Shown here: positions 41,701 to 49,956 of the stretch, piece by piece | How the letters are laid out: the number at the start of each line of letters is the position of its first letter | Position numbering within the stretch: position 1 is the stretch's first letter | NCBI GenBank assembly: GCA_039105265.1 | Contig: JAPFFF010000058.1 | Location: forward strand, 620,001 to 684,000 | Direction of reading: 5' to 3' | DNA length: 64,000 nt | Origin: Tritrichomonas musculus | Taxonomy: Eukaryota > Parabasalia > Tritrichomonadida > Tritrichomonadidae | The notes under the pieces: model-generated | Told to the model about the DNA's origin: nothing | What the model saw: only the letters and a program-made list of their open reading frames with translations | The model's database searches: none | Program-made: the position numbers and the translations under genes

Positions 41701-42864
41701 TGGGGAAGGATCGTTCTTCAAAGCGACTAGAGGAGCGGGAACAGAAGCAGGCAGAGAAGGAGGGATTTCACCGGAAATGGTAGGCAAACACTGCAATTGA
41801 GGATTGCTAGTAGGCGAGATGAAGTTGTAAAAGACATTGGTAGGATTAAAGGACCAACTGGAACGGATGTTTTGCAAGACTGAGTTGAAAAAGGTTCGGT
41901 TGCACAAATAATTGCCATTAAAAAGGTTATTGAAATTAACATTTTGTGTAGAATTATTCACAAAGGTAAGTTGGAAAATATGAGCAACATTTTGGACTAA
42001 CTGAGAGTTATTTTGATCGAATGTATATGGAGGAACAGGAATACAGTCAGGAGGTAGAAATGAGGAAGGAACAACAGTCTTAGAAGCGGATTCTTCCTCC
42101 GAAGGAGGGATAAAGGGAGCAAGACTGTTAATAAGAGGTTGACCATTTGTGATCAAAAATTGACCTCTCCCAACAAGAACACCCTCCGCTGAAATATTGT
42201 TTTGTTTATAGAATAAAGGCAAGTGTGGCGCTAAAGAGGGGTCACAGGTGACAATAATCCACAAAGGATTGGGATGATGATTATCAATCATCGGATTGTA
42301 ATGAATGCCCGCCTGTAAAATAATTTCAGAGCCATGTAAACGGGTAGAATTTGTAGGTGAAATCTCGGAAGGTTCCTCTACTGAAGTTGCTGAATTAACA
42401 TTTGCATTAGGTGAATCAGCGAAGTCGTTAGGTGGTGGAGAGGGAATGTCGGGTGGAGGTTGCGAACGATTGGGTGAGGTGAAAGAATCGATAGGTTGAG
42501 TTCTCCTACCCAAATTTAACATTGAGCATTTACAAGGGCGATTCCGATGAGAGAGGTCGTAGCGATCATATTCTACACCTATAGTAGGGTCGAAGTTGGT
42601 AGTAGAATTGACGAAATCGAACCCCCTCTGATTAAGATATTTTTGAATATCATGCCGCGGAGCATGGTTAAGCTTTGAGAATTGGCAAGATGAATTGTAA
42701 TCGTTAGCAAATGAGGTTCCATTTGTTGGAATTTGAGGTGAATTGATATTCGAGATATTATTTCGATTATTGTAGAAATTGTCAATAAAATCGTCGTGAG
42801 CGGTATCAATCGATTCAGCTCTTTGCGCTGATTCGGAAAATATACAATTTGTCGGGTAAAACAT
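35776..42864 (-). CDS. Family B polyprotein, RT and RLE endonuclease (2,362 aa), copy B2
   Basis: The predicted protein is the same as that of B1: 16 repeats (40816-41679), three C2H2 fingers, YADD, CCHC knuckle and KPD...E endonuclease. The frame is intact. Confidence 0.93.
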   Translation of the reverse strand: MFYPTNCIFSESAQRAESIDTAHDDFIDNFYNNRNNISNINSPQIPTNGTSFANDYNSSCQFSKLNHAPRHDIQKYLNQRGFDFVNSTTNFDPTIGVEYDRYDLSHRNRPCKCSMLNLGRRTQPIDSFTSPNRSQPPPDIPSPPPNDFADSPNANVNSATSVEEPSEISPTNSTRLHGSEIILQAGIHYNPMIDNHHPNPLWIIVTCDPSLAPHLPLFYKQNNISAEGVLVGRGQFLITNGQPLINSLAPFIPPSEEESASKTVVPSSFLPPDCIPVPPYTFDQNNSQLVQNVAHIFQLTFVNNSTQNVNFNNLFNGNYLCNRTFFNSVLQNIRSSWSFNPTNVFYNFISPTSNPQLQCLPTISGEIPPSLPASVPAPLVALKNDPSPSTATIENHSVDVDFQWLSSKAKVQNHQVEVDHSNLITKAAVQNHTVDVNNQVISSTALVQNHLVDVIKNNLCTQATVQSHAVDVSNQLISSTANVQNHHVDVTQNCLTTQATVQSHAVDVSNQLISSTANVQNHHVDVTQNCLTTQATVQSHAVDVSNQLISSTANVQNHHIDVNSINLLSNATVQNHAVDIENQIISSTAIVQNHQVDVNQSNFISQATVQNHTVDVNNHIISSTANVQSHQVDVNQSKLISQATVQNHAVEVQNQFISSTAHIQNHIVEVVDDTVKTVVHVPKFTVEWKDKEIPLHTLPEDRPLTDKIEKLANAIYLLASSRSCSHTSCGTHSDLTSESDSTISGSDFHSSDFPAQSQNNSDTDLTSSNSPLTSRNSDDGDHNDSNSYSDHDVDLSLQWIIDGLKSIETKVQLVDFLKKVKDAHINFYHFSDVEFFNIPIILYMKKTLRWLGVGQFYCPLCEDVFQSCAALHAHWKFKHGDRFLPNEHAAVEFVYNCKLRWEIIDDDFPSDLPKFRIIHKCPVADCNYIVNNASALACHIKHNHQDLDVLRREIGLLWAAICCHAKHKNKLLTGNDLFHNVSGCLCMRCKHFIGQDKKKVQQHTKSSHPAANVEGSRRYFMNISLNARWLDVDLDDDVISQSNKDIADAVRDLSTHSHNVEIERDLPIEPEGDNPDHAAAMVNRRSREQRLRARRRNGILIVNEGMPEERLHALNGNSDADTTAQSNDDDIQSISPPTSEIQEDLSSFLDKSVSWINKCKEENDGIVYLPKIWGERIQKIRKKISNVFEGKISILIDKFTYLTSNKSLVLSDDDRLLLWNGVLAKIFLILRKEIRGALHIPAFNSKKKKKKKPRSFEVPIQLKAASKFTAGIELLHTLTEGDINDQPTLNLIADLKDKLIDFLSRAPDDFVVLVGGRDIDTVDAILNAGNFEDKLSFLKAKLFDLESKYKEKSSDGYKKFIQKAYQEDSKKTLDWFILNSDTPECTVPVESFVEDYGKAWSEVADFEPRQKFTLDHILSDEDNSYFTELLMSDKSIKDSIKSRSNLSAVGCDGICNSIWKLGNDVSTRIVKTTLNVMLSTGSFPSILKSCKTIMLYKKGEVNNTRSWRPITITSTLYRIIMCHISRTLQTLNECRRFINCQQKGFMKIPSGAAEHIVTADEMIHHAARHQKNLYILTIDFKDAFGSIPHELFKKNLLDLGFDKLFVKSILASYKNASTRIVSNGRISDEIEFAKGVKQGCPLSPTLFNVGIEPLLAKLNDLAQDEGYHWYDRSTSVQAYADDIVLFSDSEMGMNNLIDVVQSFCKYAGNMKINVNKCASFAFTMDNRTRASMQNHFSINGESVKNISIQGSLHYLGLPLAAKLSRRKHHIFQKILDLKRDVSKITSSALRTMQSVDAIKKFILPQLDYELMINAVSTTKLNELDEFIRGRISKKIGIAGVPTDWFYSSKHDGGLNLQCLSERHKALTIRLYMGMHESKDKNVKHFITASDNDEMQFRDADVIDDSPFLHVPVTEFGAIKGNNRCGTSNLLSRTVKALHDLNLQMNHDDTGFSIKPLNTDDEQTEIKINYMKVMKLIMKVIQKRHLSSLLKNRLKGHTFETLKNSPISNFYISQRVNAADSIVNFSFKARLGSLFTGSMKRRQTHRQDDGNCKCCGQIETIHHLLNGCSYRKHEFTKRHDAIALIINKYITDHKRAIVHSNQVVRSRDGGRLEGENADLKPDLFWWKNDKLHIVEITIPYGMLTDDDEHGTISTLNLRRQQKLNKYKSLIEDCKVQFNCDVDFFVIVVSSLGAIPSETLDELKRITGTEADWKKIAKQMVITSLRESMFIAYHWYPPAHNNIVVSNNQTHNSTDISVNSDNSVNSDDQLSSSDIQSQSDYQNCSMNSIDDNTWDQLINDDSNHSTPIIDSSFSKTSTDDSSDSDNDVLVNSGSVPYWRKANSEGMILNDVSDFSDSSSTSNCE
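40816..41679 (-). repeat. 54-bp coding repeats, 16 units (B2)
   Basis: Same 864-bp array as in B1. Repeat number is stable in A and B between units, while it changes in every C copy. Confidence 0.93.
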
Positions 42865-43009
42865 CGAATAAAATTCCTAAAAAAAAAAATCTCCTCCCGT
42901 GTGGAAAATTCGTTTATTAATCATTAGAGTAAGTATAAAATACTAATAAACGAGAGTGATGATTCACTCACAATAAAATAAAAGGGGCGGGCCCCAATAA
43001 AAAATCTGC

Positions 43010-46000
43010 CTAAAATTCAGAAGAGGAGTGTTGGACTCCCTCCTCTTCGGTAGCGGAGGCAGGGTCGGCACCTTGAGTTTGGTTCCATAGTGGGGTGGTG
43101 CCTGGATTTTCCAGTACGTCAGTTTCATCATCAGTAGTGTCAAGCTCAGACGGGGGCCCCGACCTGTCAACATCCGCACTTGCATCAATGAGTTCCCGCC
43201 ATTCTTCGTCGTCCAGGATGTTGACAGAGTTGTACTCATCGTCTGCGGACTCCCCGTCGGTAACATTGGAGCTAGTATCATTGAGATCATTAGAATCATC
43301 GTCACCATCAGTATCAAGAACATTAACATTTTCAACATCGTTATCATAATCGTTACCATTATCGTTATCGTTATCGTTATCTTCATCTTCATTGTTGTCG
43401 TTAACCCTCTTCTTAATCTTAGTATCAATGTACAATATCATAGATTCACGTAAAGCGGCTGCTACCATTCTCCCTGCAAGTTTGAGTGCGTCTTTGGTCG
43501 CGACTGTCACTTTCTTGAGTTCATTGATGGTGTCATCGGGTATTGCACCGAGGGAGGAGACAATGAACACAAATAGCGACACATTGCAGTTCAACTGGTT
43601 TTTGCAATCATCGACAAGCTTCTGGTACTTGTTCAACTTCTCTCTGCGTCGTATAACTAAGGTGGATTCATCATCATCGCCAGATAACATTCCGTATGGG
43701 ATGGTGAATTCAGCTATCTTCAGCTGGTCACCGTCCCACCACCATACATCTGGTCTGAGAGAAGCAGAGTCACCAGTGATGTGTTCGTTGCTGCGTCCAC
43801 GAACACTTTGGTTACAATGCACGATGACTCTCTTCTTTTCGGTAAGGTACTTGCAAAGTACCTTGACAACTTCGTCGTGTCTCTTTGTGAATTTGTGTTT
43901 GCACCGCTTGCACCCGTTTAAGATGTGATTGAGAGTTTCAATCTGTCCACAACGAGTGCAACGGTTACTCATTTGAGGGTTTCTGTGAGCAGCAAGTGAT
44001 GCTGTCATGAGCGTATTCGTACGTGCTTTGATAGCGAATCTGACAACAGAGTCCGCCATCAAAGCATTGGGCTTCATGAAGTAGTTGCTCAATGGTGAGT
44101 TTTTCAATGTCGTGAATGTATGTCCTCTCATCTTGTGCTGACAAAGATCTGAATAGTAACGGTCACTCATGACTTTCATGATGTGTTTAACAACATTAGA
44201 GGTGTTAACATCATATGTGACATTACTATTCAGATCTTTGAGCGTAAACATATCATCTTTGAGTATCAGACCCATGTTAGCGTCGTGCAAAGCTTTAACA
44301 CATCGGGCTAAGATGTTCGACGTCCCGCGGTTACGCTTTGCATCTAACGCACCATTGTCTTTAACTTTTAGGTGCAAGAACGGTGAAGTCAAGTCGATGG
44401 TAGCATCCCTGAAGATGATCTCGGCTTCATCAGAAGCCTTGACCATATCACGGATGCTTTTATCGTTAGACTCCATCAAAGCAATGTAGAGTCTGATAGT
44501 GAGAGCTTTCTGGCGATCTGTGAGTTTCTGTATGTAAAGACCGCCATCGTTTTTCGTCGTGTAGAACCAGGCGGTTGGAATACCAGCAGCACCGATCATT
44601 TTGGACAGCTTGCCCCGAATGAGTTCATCTAAGCGACTGAGGCAATTTGTCGGTGCTGTGTTCGCCATCAGTTCGTAGTCAATCTTGGGAATCACGAACC
44701 GTTTGATGGCGTCAACCGCTTGTGTGAACCGAAGAGCGCTGCTAGTAATTCGAATGACGTCCTTCGTCATGTCTTCGATTCGCCGAAAAACGTGATGTTT
44801 ACGCTGCGAAGATTTGCACGCGATTGGAAGTCCGAGATACGTTGTATTGTTCTGAATACTGATGTTATCAATACGTCCTCCAGCAATGGTGAAGTTGTCG
44901 TTCAACACACTGCGAGAACCATTGTGAGCAATGTATGTGAAAGCGTGGCACTTCTTGCAGTTGATCTTCATGTCGCCTGCATAACTGCAGAAGTGCTCCA
45001 CGACCGAAAGCAAGTTCTTCATCCCGACTTCCGAGTCCGAGAACACGATTATGTCATCGGCGTAAGCTTGAACGGTTGTCGCTGAGTCCAACCAATGATA
45101 ACCGTCCTCCTTGCAAGCGTTCAACCGCGCGAGGAGAGGTTCGATACAAATGTTGAATAACGTCGGACTCAGCGGACAACCTTGCTTGACGCCTTTGCGA
45201 AAACAGATAGAATTAGATCGTCTGTTGTTACTGATGATCTTCGTCGAAGAGTCTCTATACGAATTAATAATCGTTTTAACAAAAGAAAGATCAAAGCCAA
45301 TGTCTGTAAGATTCTTTTTAATAAGTTTATGTGGTACGGAACCAAATGCATCAGAAAAGTCGATCGTCGTGATGTAGAGTGACTTTTGGTTCCGTGCAGC
45401 ATCGTGTATCATCTCATCAACCACAGTAGCATGCTCAGCCGCTCCAGCTGGAATGCGCATGAATCCTTTCTGACTCGGTGATATGAACCTATGTTTTGAA
45501 TTCAGCGTTTGAAGCGAGCGGCTGATGTGACACATCAGCATCCGATAAATCGTCGGAGTGATGGTGATAGGACGCCACGAATGGGCGTCGTCAGGGTCTC
45601 CTTTCTTAAACAACATGACGGTTTTGTTCATTTTCAACACCTCCGGAAAGAGACCCGTGTCAAGCATGCAACACAACACATTCTTGATGATCGTCGCCGT
45701 GACACTCCCGCCAACCTTCCACACACCATTTGAAATGCCGTCGCATCCGACGGCAGACAGATTGGATCTCGATCTGACCGCTTTGAGAATAGCTTCTTCG
45801 TTGAGGATGAGTGATTTGAGTTCATCAGAATTATTCGATGAAATTCTACGCTGAAGAGTGTAAACACCATCTGGGTCATCCCCGAGAGCAGCAGCATCGC
45901 TCCACGAGGACCCGTACACGTTCTCGAAATCTTCGACTGGGACGACACATTCCGGTGTGTCGTCGTTCAACACGAACCAGTCGAGTGTACGTTTGGCGTC

Positions 46001-49000
46001 TTCAGCGTAGAATTTCTGAAGGAACTTCTTGTAGCCAAGCGAGGAAGGAGAGTTGTTGAGAATCTCCAATTCCTCTAGCTTGGCACGTATGAATTTCATC
46101 CTTTCATCGTAATGCTCATCGTAAATCAAACCGTCAATTGAGTCCAAGTCACCACTCCCAAGAAGTTGAGAGAACTCCAAAGGAGCCTGTGACAGAAAGC
46201 GAACAAGCTTTTCTTTGATGTCTGCGATTACATTACGTTGAGGTTGATCGAGATCTTCATCAGTGATGTGAATGCGGGAATGCAGGAGTTCAATACCAGC
46301 GATGAATTTGGAGGCCGACTTCATCTGAATCGGTGTCTCCAAGGAATGCGGGCGACGAATCTTATCTGAACCTCTCCGTGCCGAACGAACGAACTTCCTA
46401 ATCGACTTCCGTAGAATGAGAATGATTTTCGAAATCATCCCTTCGCAGAGAAGCATTCGGCTGCTCTTTTCCAAAGAGTCAGAGAGGTTAATAGCTTCAT
46501 TATACCAATTGAGAACATCCTTGACTTCACTGTTAAACACTTCTTCGAACTTTTTCCTGTGTTTCGCTAAACGGTCACCCCACAGCTTCGGGAGGTGCAC
46601 GAAATCATCATCTTCCTTCATGCACCTCGACTTCCAATTCTCAGCTTTGGACAGGCAACTCTCAATGTCCACGATCGAAGCTGACGCTGGGTGAGCCGGA
46701 TGTTCATCAATTGTGTGAGTATCTTCTTCGCTAGATGAAGAGACTGAATGCAAGTGCGCCTCAGGCAGTCTCTCGTTGGCAGGTATGAACCCAGCCTGTC
46801 GTCTCCGTCTGCGTGAGTCTTCCCCGCGACGACGATCTTCCATCACTTGGAGATCCACCGATTCGTCTGCCCGAGGTTGCACTGGCATCTGTCTCTCATC
46901 ATCTTGAGTGACTCTGTTCTCACTCCTCACAATCTTGATTCTCTCCAGGTCAGTGTTGGCTTCACGAATTTCATCGTCATCGGTTTCAGGCGAAAGCCAA
47001 TTAACGGATATACTGATGTCGATTGCCTGAACCCGATGACCTTCAACATTGGCCTGGGGATGTGATCTGTTGGTATGCTGTTTGACTGTAGCTTTGTCTC
47101 TACCAACGAAGTCCTTGCATTTCATGCACAAGGAACCGTGCAGGTCATGGTAAACATCGCTAGCCACAAGTAATTTTCGATGTTTCTTAGCGTGCAGAAT
47201 GCTCATCGCCCAGAAGACTCCAACTTCACGTTTAAGCGCTTCCATGTCCTGGTGCGATGAGCCCATGTGGCTGCTCAATGAGTTCGCTCTGCTGACCAAG
47301 TAGTCGCAGTCGCTGCACGGACAAACGTGAATGGTACGATAGTGAAAAGCGTCAGGCGGAAGGTGAGGTGAATCGATCTTCCACCTCAGCTTCCTGCCGA
47401 CAATGTACTCGAACGCCGCTTGCTCCAGAGGAATGTTATTCGTCGTGTGCGTCGATTTGAGGTGAAAAGACAGGGACGCACATGTGGGAAACGTTTTGTC
47501 GCAGCAAGGGCAGTAAAACTGCCCAACTCCTAACCATCTGTCTTTCTGATACATGAGGAGAATGATAGGAGTGTCAACGTCGCTAACGTTTGCGAATGGT
47601 GAAGTGTCGATGTTTGCCACCTGCAAGATATCAATGAGAGACTTCATGTCTGTTTTGGTCTTCACACCAGCCAATTCGCTCACGATCCAATCAATGGAAA
47701 CATTGTCACCCACAGGTGAAGAAGGATTATCATCACTACCACCGTGATTGTCATCATCGGAATGATCAGAGTGTTCAGAGTGAGAATGAGCATCGGTGAA
47801 CTCTTCAGCACCACTAACAACGCTGCTTGTACCAGAAGAGTTACTGGTAGTTTGAGTACCTAAGGAGTTGGTCCGAGATCCGAGGAAATTATTGTTTGAG
47901 AATGTGTTAAGCAACGAATGGTTCCCAGAGAGAGTAAATAGTGGAACCACTTTCTCATTGATCTCGAACACAAACTTAGGTACCTCAATCACTGATGTGA
48001 ATAATTTCTCCTTCGTGACTACTTGATGATGATCGATGTGAGCAGTTGACGTGACAACCCGATCGTCAACGCCAACAGAATGGTGCGTGATGTGAGCCGT
48101 TGACGTGACGGTTTGGTTGTCAACGTCAACAGCGTGATGAGCGACGTGAGCTGTTGACTTGACAATCTGATTGTCAACGTCAACAGCGTGATGAGCGACG
48201 TAAGCTGTTGACTTGACAATCTGATTGTCAACGTCAACAGCGTGATGAGCGACGTGAGCTGTTGACTTGACAATCTGATTGTCAACGTCAACAGCGTGAT
48301 GAGCGACGTGAGCTGTTGACTTGACAGTTTGATTGTCAACGTCAACAGTGTGATGAGCGACGTGAGCTGTTGACTTGACAGTCTGATTGTCAACGTCAAC
48401 AGCGTGATGAGCGACGTGAGCTGTTGACTTGACAATCTGATTGTCAACGTCAACAGAATGATTAGCAACGAGGGCTGTTGACTTGACAGTCTGATAGTCA
48501 ACGTCAACAGCGTGATGAGCGACGTGGGCTGTTGACTTGACAATCTGATTGTCAACGTCAACAGAATGATTAGCAACGAGGGCTGTTGACTTGACAGTCT
48601 GATAGTCAACGTCAACAGAATGATGAGCGACGTGGGCTGTTGACTTGACAATCTGATTGTCAACGTCAACATTATGATGTACCACGTGTGCCGTTGACGC
48701 GACAATCTGATTGTCGACGTCAACGCTATGATGAGCAACATGAGCCATTGACGCGACAACCCGATTGTCGACGTCAACGCTGTGGTGAGCTACATGAGCA
48801 GTTGACTCGACAGTCTGGTTGTCGACGTCAACGCTATGATGAACAAGATTAACATTGTTATGAGAAACATTATAGTTAGAGATATTATTATTAATGAAAC
48901 TATTATTAGTGAAACTATTACTATTATTAACATTGAACATATTGGTATTCATGACTGACATGTGATTTGAAAAGTCGGTGAAGTGATTATTGCAACCGAT

Positions 49001-49078
49001 GTTGCACGAGAATGAGACCGCCAGCGAGTTTATACATTGTATACATGGGAAACAAAAGGCGAACGTGGGAAGGAGCAA
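43010..49078 (-). CDS. Family C ORF2 polymerase: repeats, C2H2 fingers, RT, RLE (2,022-codon open frame), copy C3
   Basis: The open frame begins at a TTG at 49078; the first ATG is at 48961. It is -1 to ORF1. Approximate residues: fifteen 18-aa repeats 81-350; acidic Ser-rich stretch; C2H2 fingers near 522, 587 and 652; RT with NLSAVGCDG, DFSDAFGS, QGCPLSP and YADD near 1338; CCHC knuckle near 1704; RLE RPD...E near 1775-1790; acidic tail; TAG stop. From the SASIVDIESC segment onward it differs from the A protein at only about seven residues (for example Q/R in SPS(Q/R)KGFM, S/G in RIT(S/G)SALR). All catalytic motifs are present. If expressed, it would need a -1 frameshift from ORF1 or internal initiation. 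Confidence 0.85.
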   Translation of the reverse strand: MLLPTFAFCFPCIQCINSLAVSFSCNIGCNNHFTDFSNHMSVMNTNMFNVNNSNSFTNNSFINNNISNYNVSHNNVNLVHHSVDVDNQTVESTAHVAHHSVDVDNRVVASMAHVAHHSVDVDNQIVASTAHVVHHNVDVDNQIVKSTAHVAHHSVDVDYQTVKSTALVANHSVDVDNQIVKSTAHVAHHAVDVDYQTVKSTALVANHSVDVDNQIVKSTAHVAHHAVDVDNQTVKSTAHVAHHTVDVDNQTVKSTAHVAHHAVDVDNQIVKSTAHVAHHAVDVDNQIVKSTAYVAHHAVDVDNQIVKSTAHVAHHAVDVDNQTVTSTAHITHHSVGVDDRVVTSTAHIDHHQVVTKEKLFTSVIEVPKFVFEINEKVVPLFTLSGNHSLLNTFSNNNFLGSRTNSLGTQTTSNSSGTSSVVSGAEEFTDAHSHSEHSDHSDDDNHGGSDDNPSSPVGDNVSIDWIVSELAGVKTKTDMKSLIDILQVANIDTSPFANVSDVDTPIILLMYQKDRWLGVGQFYCPCCDKTFPTCASLSFHLKSTHTTNNIPLEQAAFEYIVGRKLRWKIDSPHLPPDAFHYRTIHVCPCSDCDYLVSRANSLSSHMGSSHQDMEALKREVGVFWAMSILHAKKHRKLLVASDVYHDLHGSLCMKCKDFVGRDKATVKQHTNRSHPQANVEGHRVQAIDISISVNWLSPETDDDEIREANTDLERIKIVRSENRVTQDDERQMPVQPRADESVDLQVMEDRRRGEDSRRRRRQAGFIPANERLPEAHLHSVSSSSEEDTHTIDEHPAHPASASIVDIESCLSKAENWKSRCMKEDDDFVHLPKLWGDRLAKHRKKFEEVFNSEVKDVLNWYNEAINLSDSLEKSSRMLLCEGMISKIILILRKSIRKFVRSARRGSDKIRRPHSLETPIQMKSASKFIAGIELLHSRIHITDEDLDQPQRNVIADIKEKLVRFLSQAPLEFSQLLGSGDLDSIDGLIYDEHYDERMKFIRAKLEELEILNNSPSSLGYKKFLQKFYAEDAKRTLDWFVLNDDTPECVVPVEDFENVYGSSWSDAAALGDDPDGVYTLQRRISSNNSDELKSLILNEEAILKAVRSRSNLSAVGCDGISNGVWKVGGSVTATIIKNVLCCMLDTGLFPEVLKMNKTVMLFKKGDPDDAHSWRPITITPTIYRMLMCHISRSLQTLNSKHRFISPSQKGFMRIPAGAAEHATVVDEMIHDAARNQKSLYITTIDFSDAFGSVPHKLIKKNLTDIGFDLSFVKTIINSYRDSSTKIISNNRRSNSICFRKGVKQGCPLSPTLFNICIEPLLARLNACKEDGYHWLDSATTVQAYADDIIVFSDSEVGMKNLLSVVEHFCSYAGDMKINCKKCHAFTYIAHNGSRSVLNDNFTIAGGRIDNISIQNNTTYLGLPIACKSSQRKHHVFRRIEDMTKDVIRITSSALRFTQAVDAIKRFVIPKIDYELMANTAPTNCLSRLDELIRGKLSKMIGAAGIPTAWFYTTKNDGGLYIQKLTDRQKALTIRLYIALMESNDKSIRDMVKASDEAEIIFRDATIDLTSPFLHLKVKDNGALDAKRNRGTSNILARCVKALHDANMGLILKDDMFTLKDLNSNVTYDVNTSNVVKHIMKVMSDRYYSDLCQHKMRGHTFTTLKNSPLSNYFMKPNALMADSVVRFAIKARTNTLMTASLAAHRNPQMSNRCTRCGQIETLNHILNGCKRCKHKFTKRHDEVVKVLCKYLTEKKRVIVHCNQSVRGRSNEHITGDSASLRPDVWWWDGDQLKIAEFTIPYGMLSGDDDESTLVIRRREKLNKYQKLVDDCKNQLNCNVSLFVFIVSSLGAIPDDTINELKKVTVATKDALKLAGRMVAAALRESMILYIDTKIKKRVNDNNEDEDNDNDNDNGNDYDNDVENVNVLDTDGDDDSNDLNDTSSNVTDGESADDEYNSVNILDDEEWRELIDASADVDRSGPPSELDTTDDETDVLENPGTTPLWNQTQGADPASATEEEGVQHSSSEF
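48029..48838 (-). repeat. 54-bp coding tandem repeats, 15 units (C3)
   Basis: The array is 810 bp = 15 x 54. A two-unit block (HAVDVDYQ.. followed by HSVDVDNQ..) appears twice in a row here and once in C2, which identifies the duplicated units. Confidence 0.94.
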
Positions 49079-49935
49079 AAATTGAATGGAACCGCCGGAA
49101 CCGTGCTCGGATGGACGAAGGTCTCAGGGAGGAGCACCTTCTGGGTGAGTTCTGCATCTGAAGCAGGTACTGCCGGGCGGTTTCGGTCGAGTATTGGTTG
49201 CCCATTCGAAATGATCATTTGTCCTCGGGCAACCAATACACCTTCAACTGACTTATCCTTTGCAAGGTAACTCAGAGGGGAACGGGCAGCCAGTGAAGGA
49301 TCGCTCGTAATGACGAACCAAGAGGGGTTCTGACCACCCTCTGGATTCGTCGGATTATAGTGTACTCCTGACTGCAGGAGTACCTCTGTCGTCCTTTGTG
49401 TATTAGGAACTATGAGATTTCTGGCGCAATTTGGTCGGCTCGTAGAATCACTTTGATGCGCATCTGATCTAAATTCTTCGGGATCTGAAAAGTCTGGGGA
49501 AACGTTGGAATCGCTCTGTGAGGTACTCCGTATGTTGATAGGAGCAGGTCCAACCGGCGGGTGCCGCTGCTCCTTAGGATATGTAATTCGATCTGTGAAT
49601 GAGTATTGCGCGGGAAGATTATGAGGAACATTTGGAACATATTGAGGCTGTGTATTTGATTGAGTTGTGTTCGGGGCAAACTGGTCCCCGTTTTGGTGCG
49701 TCTTTGAATTGATATCTCTTGAGTTGCGAGATATTGGAGAAGTAGCGAGTTTGTTGTAATTTATATTGAAAGGGCTATCTACTGTACTAATTTGAGGCGA
49801 AAAACTGCGAAATTCGGGTGTTCCATTTCCATCATCATCAGAAAAATTTCCACCAAAATCATCAATTTTGGTATCAATCGAATCAGCGTCGAGTGCTAAT
49901 TCGGAAAATCTAGGTTTGGTCGTGCAAAAAAGCAT
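49030..49935 (-). CDS. Family C ORF1: conserved N-terminal domain protein (301 aa), copy C3
   Basis: Same protein as in C2. The first ATG is 21 nt from the junction, behind a T9-AG tract in the sense direction. The C-terminal 120 residues hold the conserved unrecognised domain, and the TAA stop overlaps the start of the ORF2 frame by 49 nt. Confidence 0.65.
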   Translation of the reverse strand: MLFCTTKPRFSELALDADSIDTKIDDFGGNFSDDDGNGTPEFRSFSPQISTVDSPFNINYNKLATSPISRNSRDINSKTHQNGDQFAPNTTQSNTQPQYVPNVPHNLPAQYSFTDRITYPKEQRHPPVGPAPINIRSTSQSDSNVSPDFSDPEEFRSDAHQSDSTSRPNCARNLIVPNTQRTTEVLLQSGVHYNPTNPEGGQNPSWFVITSDPSLAARSPLSYLAKDKSVEGVLVARGQMIISNGQPILDRNRPAVPASDAELTQKVLLPETFVHPSTVPAVPFNFCSFPRSPFVSHVYNV

Positions 49936-49956
49936 ATATGAAAACTAAAAAAAAAT

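Larger units (their letters stand above)
35690..42890 (-). mobile_element. Family B non-LTR retrotransposon, copy B2 (looks complete)
   Basis: Offset 22,976 bp from B1 at both ends, with the same 26-nt leader, 86-nt 3' UTR and stop-containing hairpin (35764-35783). Confidence 0.92.
26877..49956. repeat. Higher-order repeat unit 2 (N-N-A-B-C, 23,080 bp)
   Basis: Block N3, N4, A2, B2, C3. It is longer than unit 1 by 104 bp, fully explained by two more 54-bp repeats in C3 and the absence of the 4-nt insertion. Confidence 0.93.
42891..49956 (-). mobile_element. Family C non-LTR retrotransposon, copy C3 (full length)
   Basis: The element is 7,066 bp. It has the longest repeat array (15 units) and a continuous ORF2. 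Four base changes cluster between about 45230 and 45455 relative to C2 (three synonymous or near-synonymous sites in the RT region and one at the GVKQG-adjacent segment), while the sequence around them matches C2. Confidence 0.92.
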
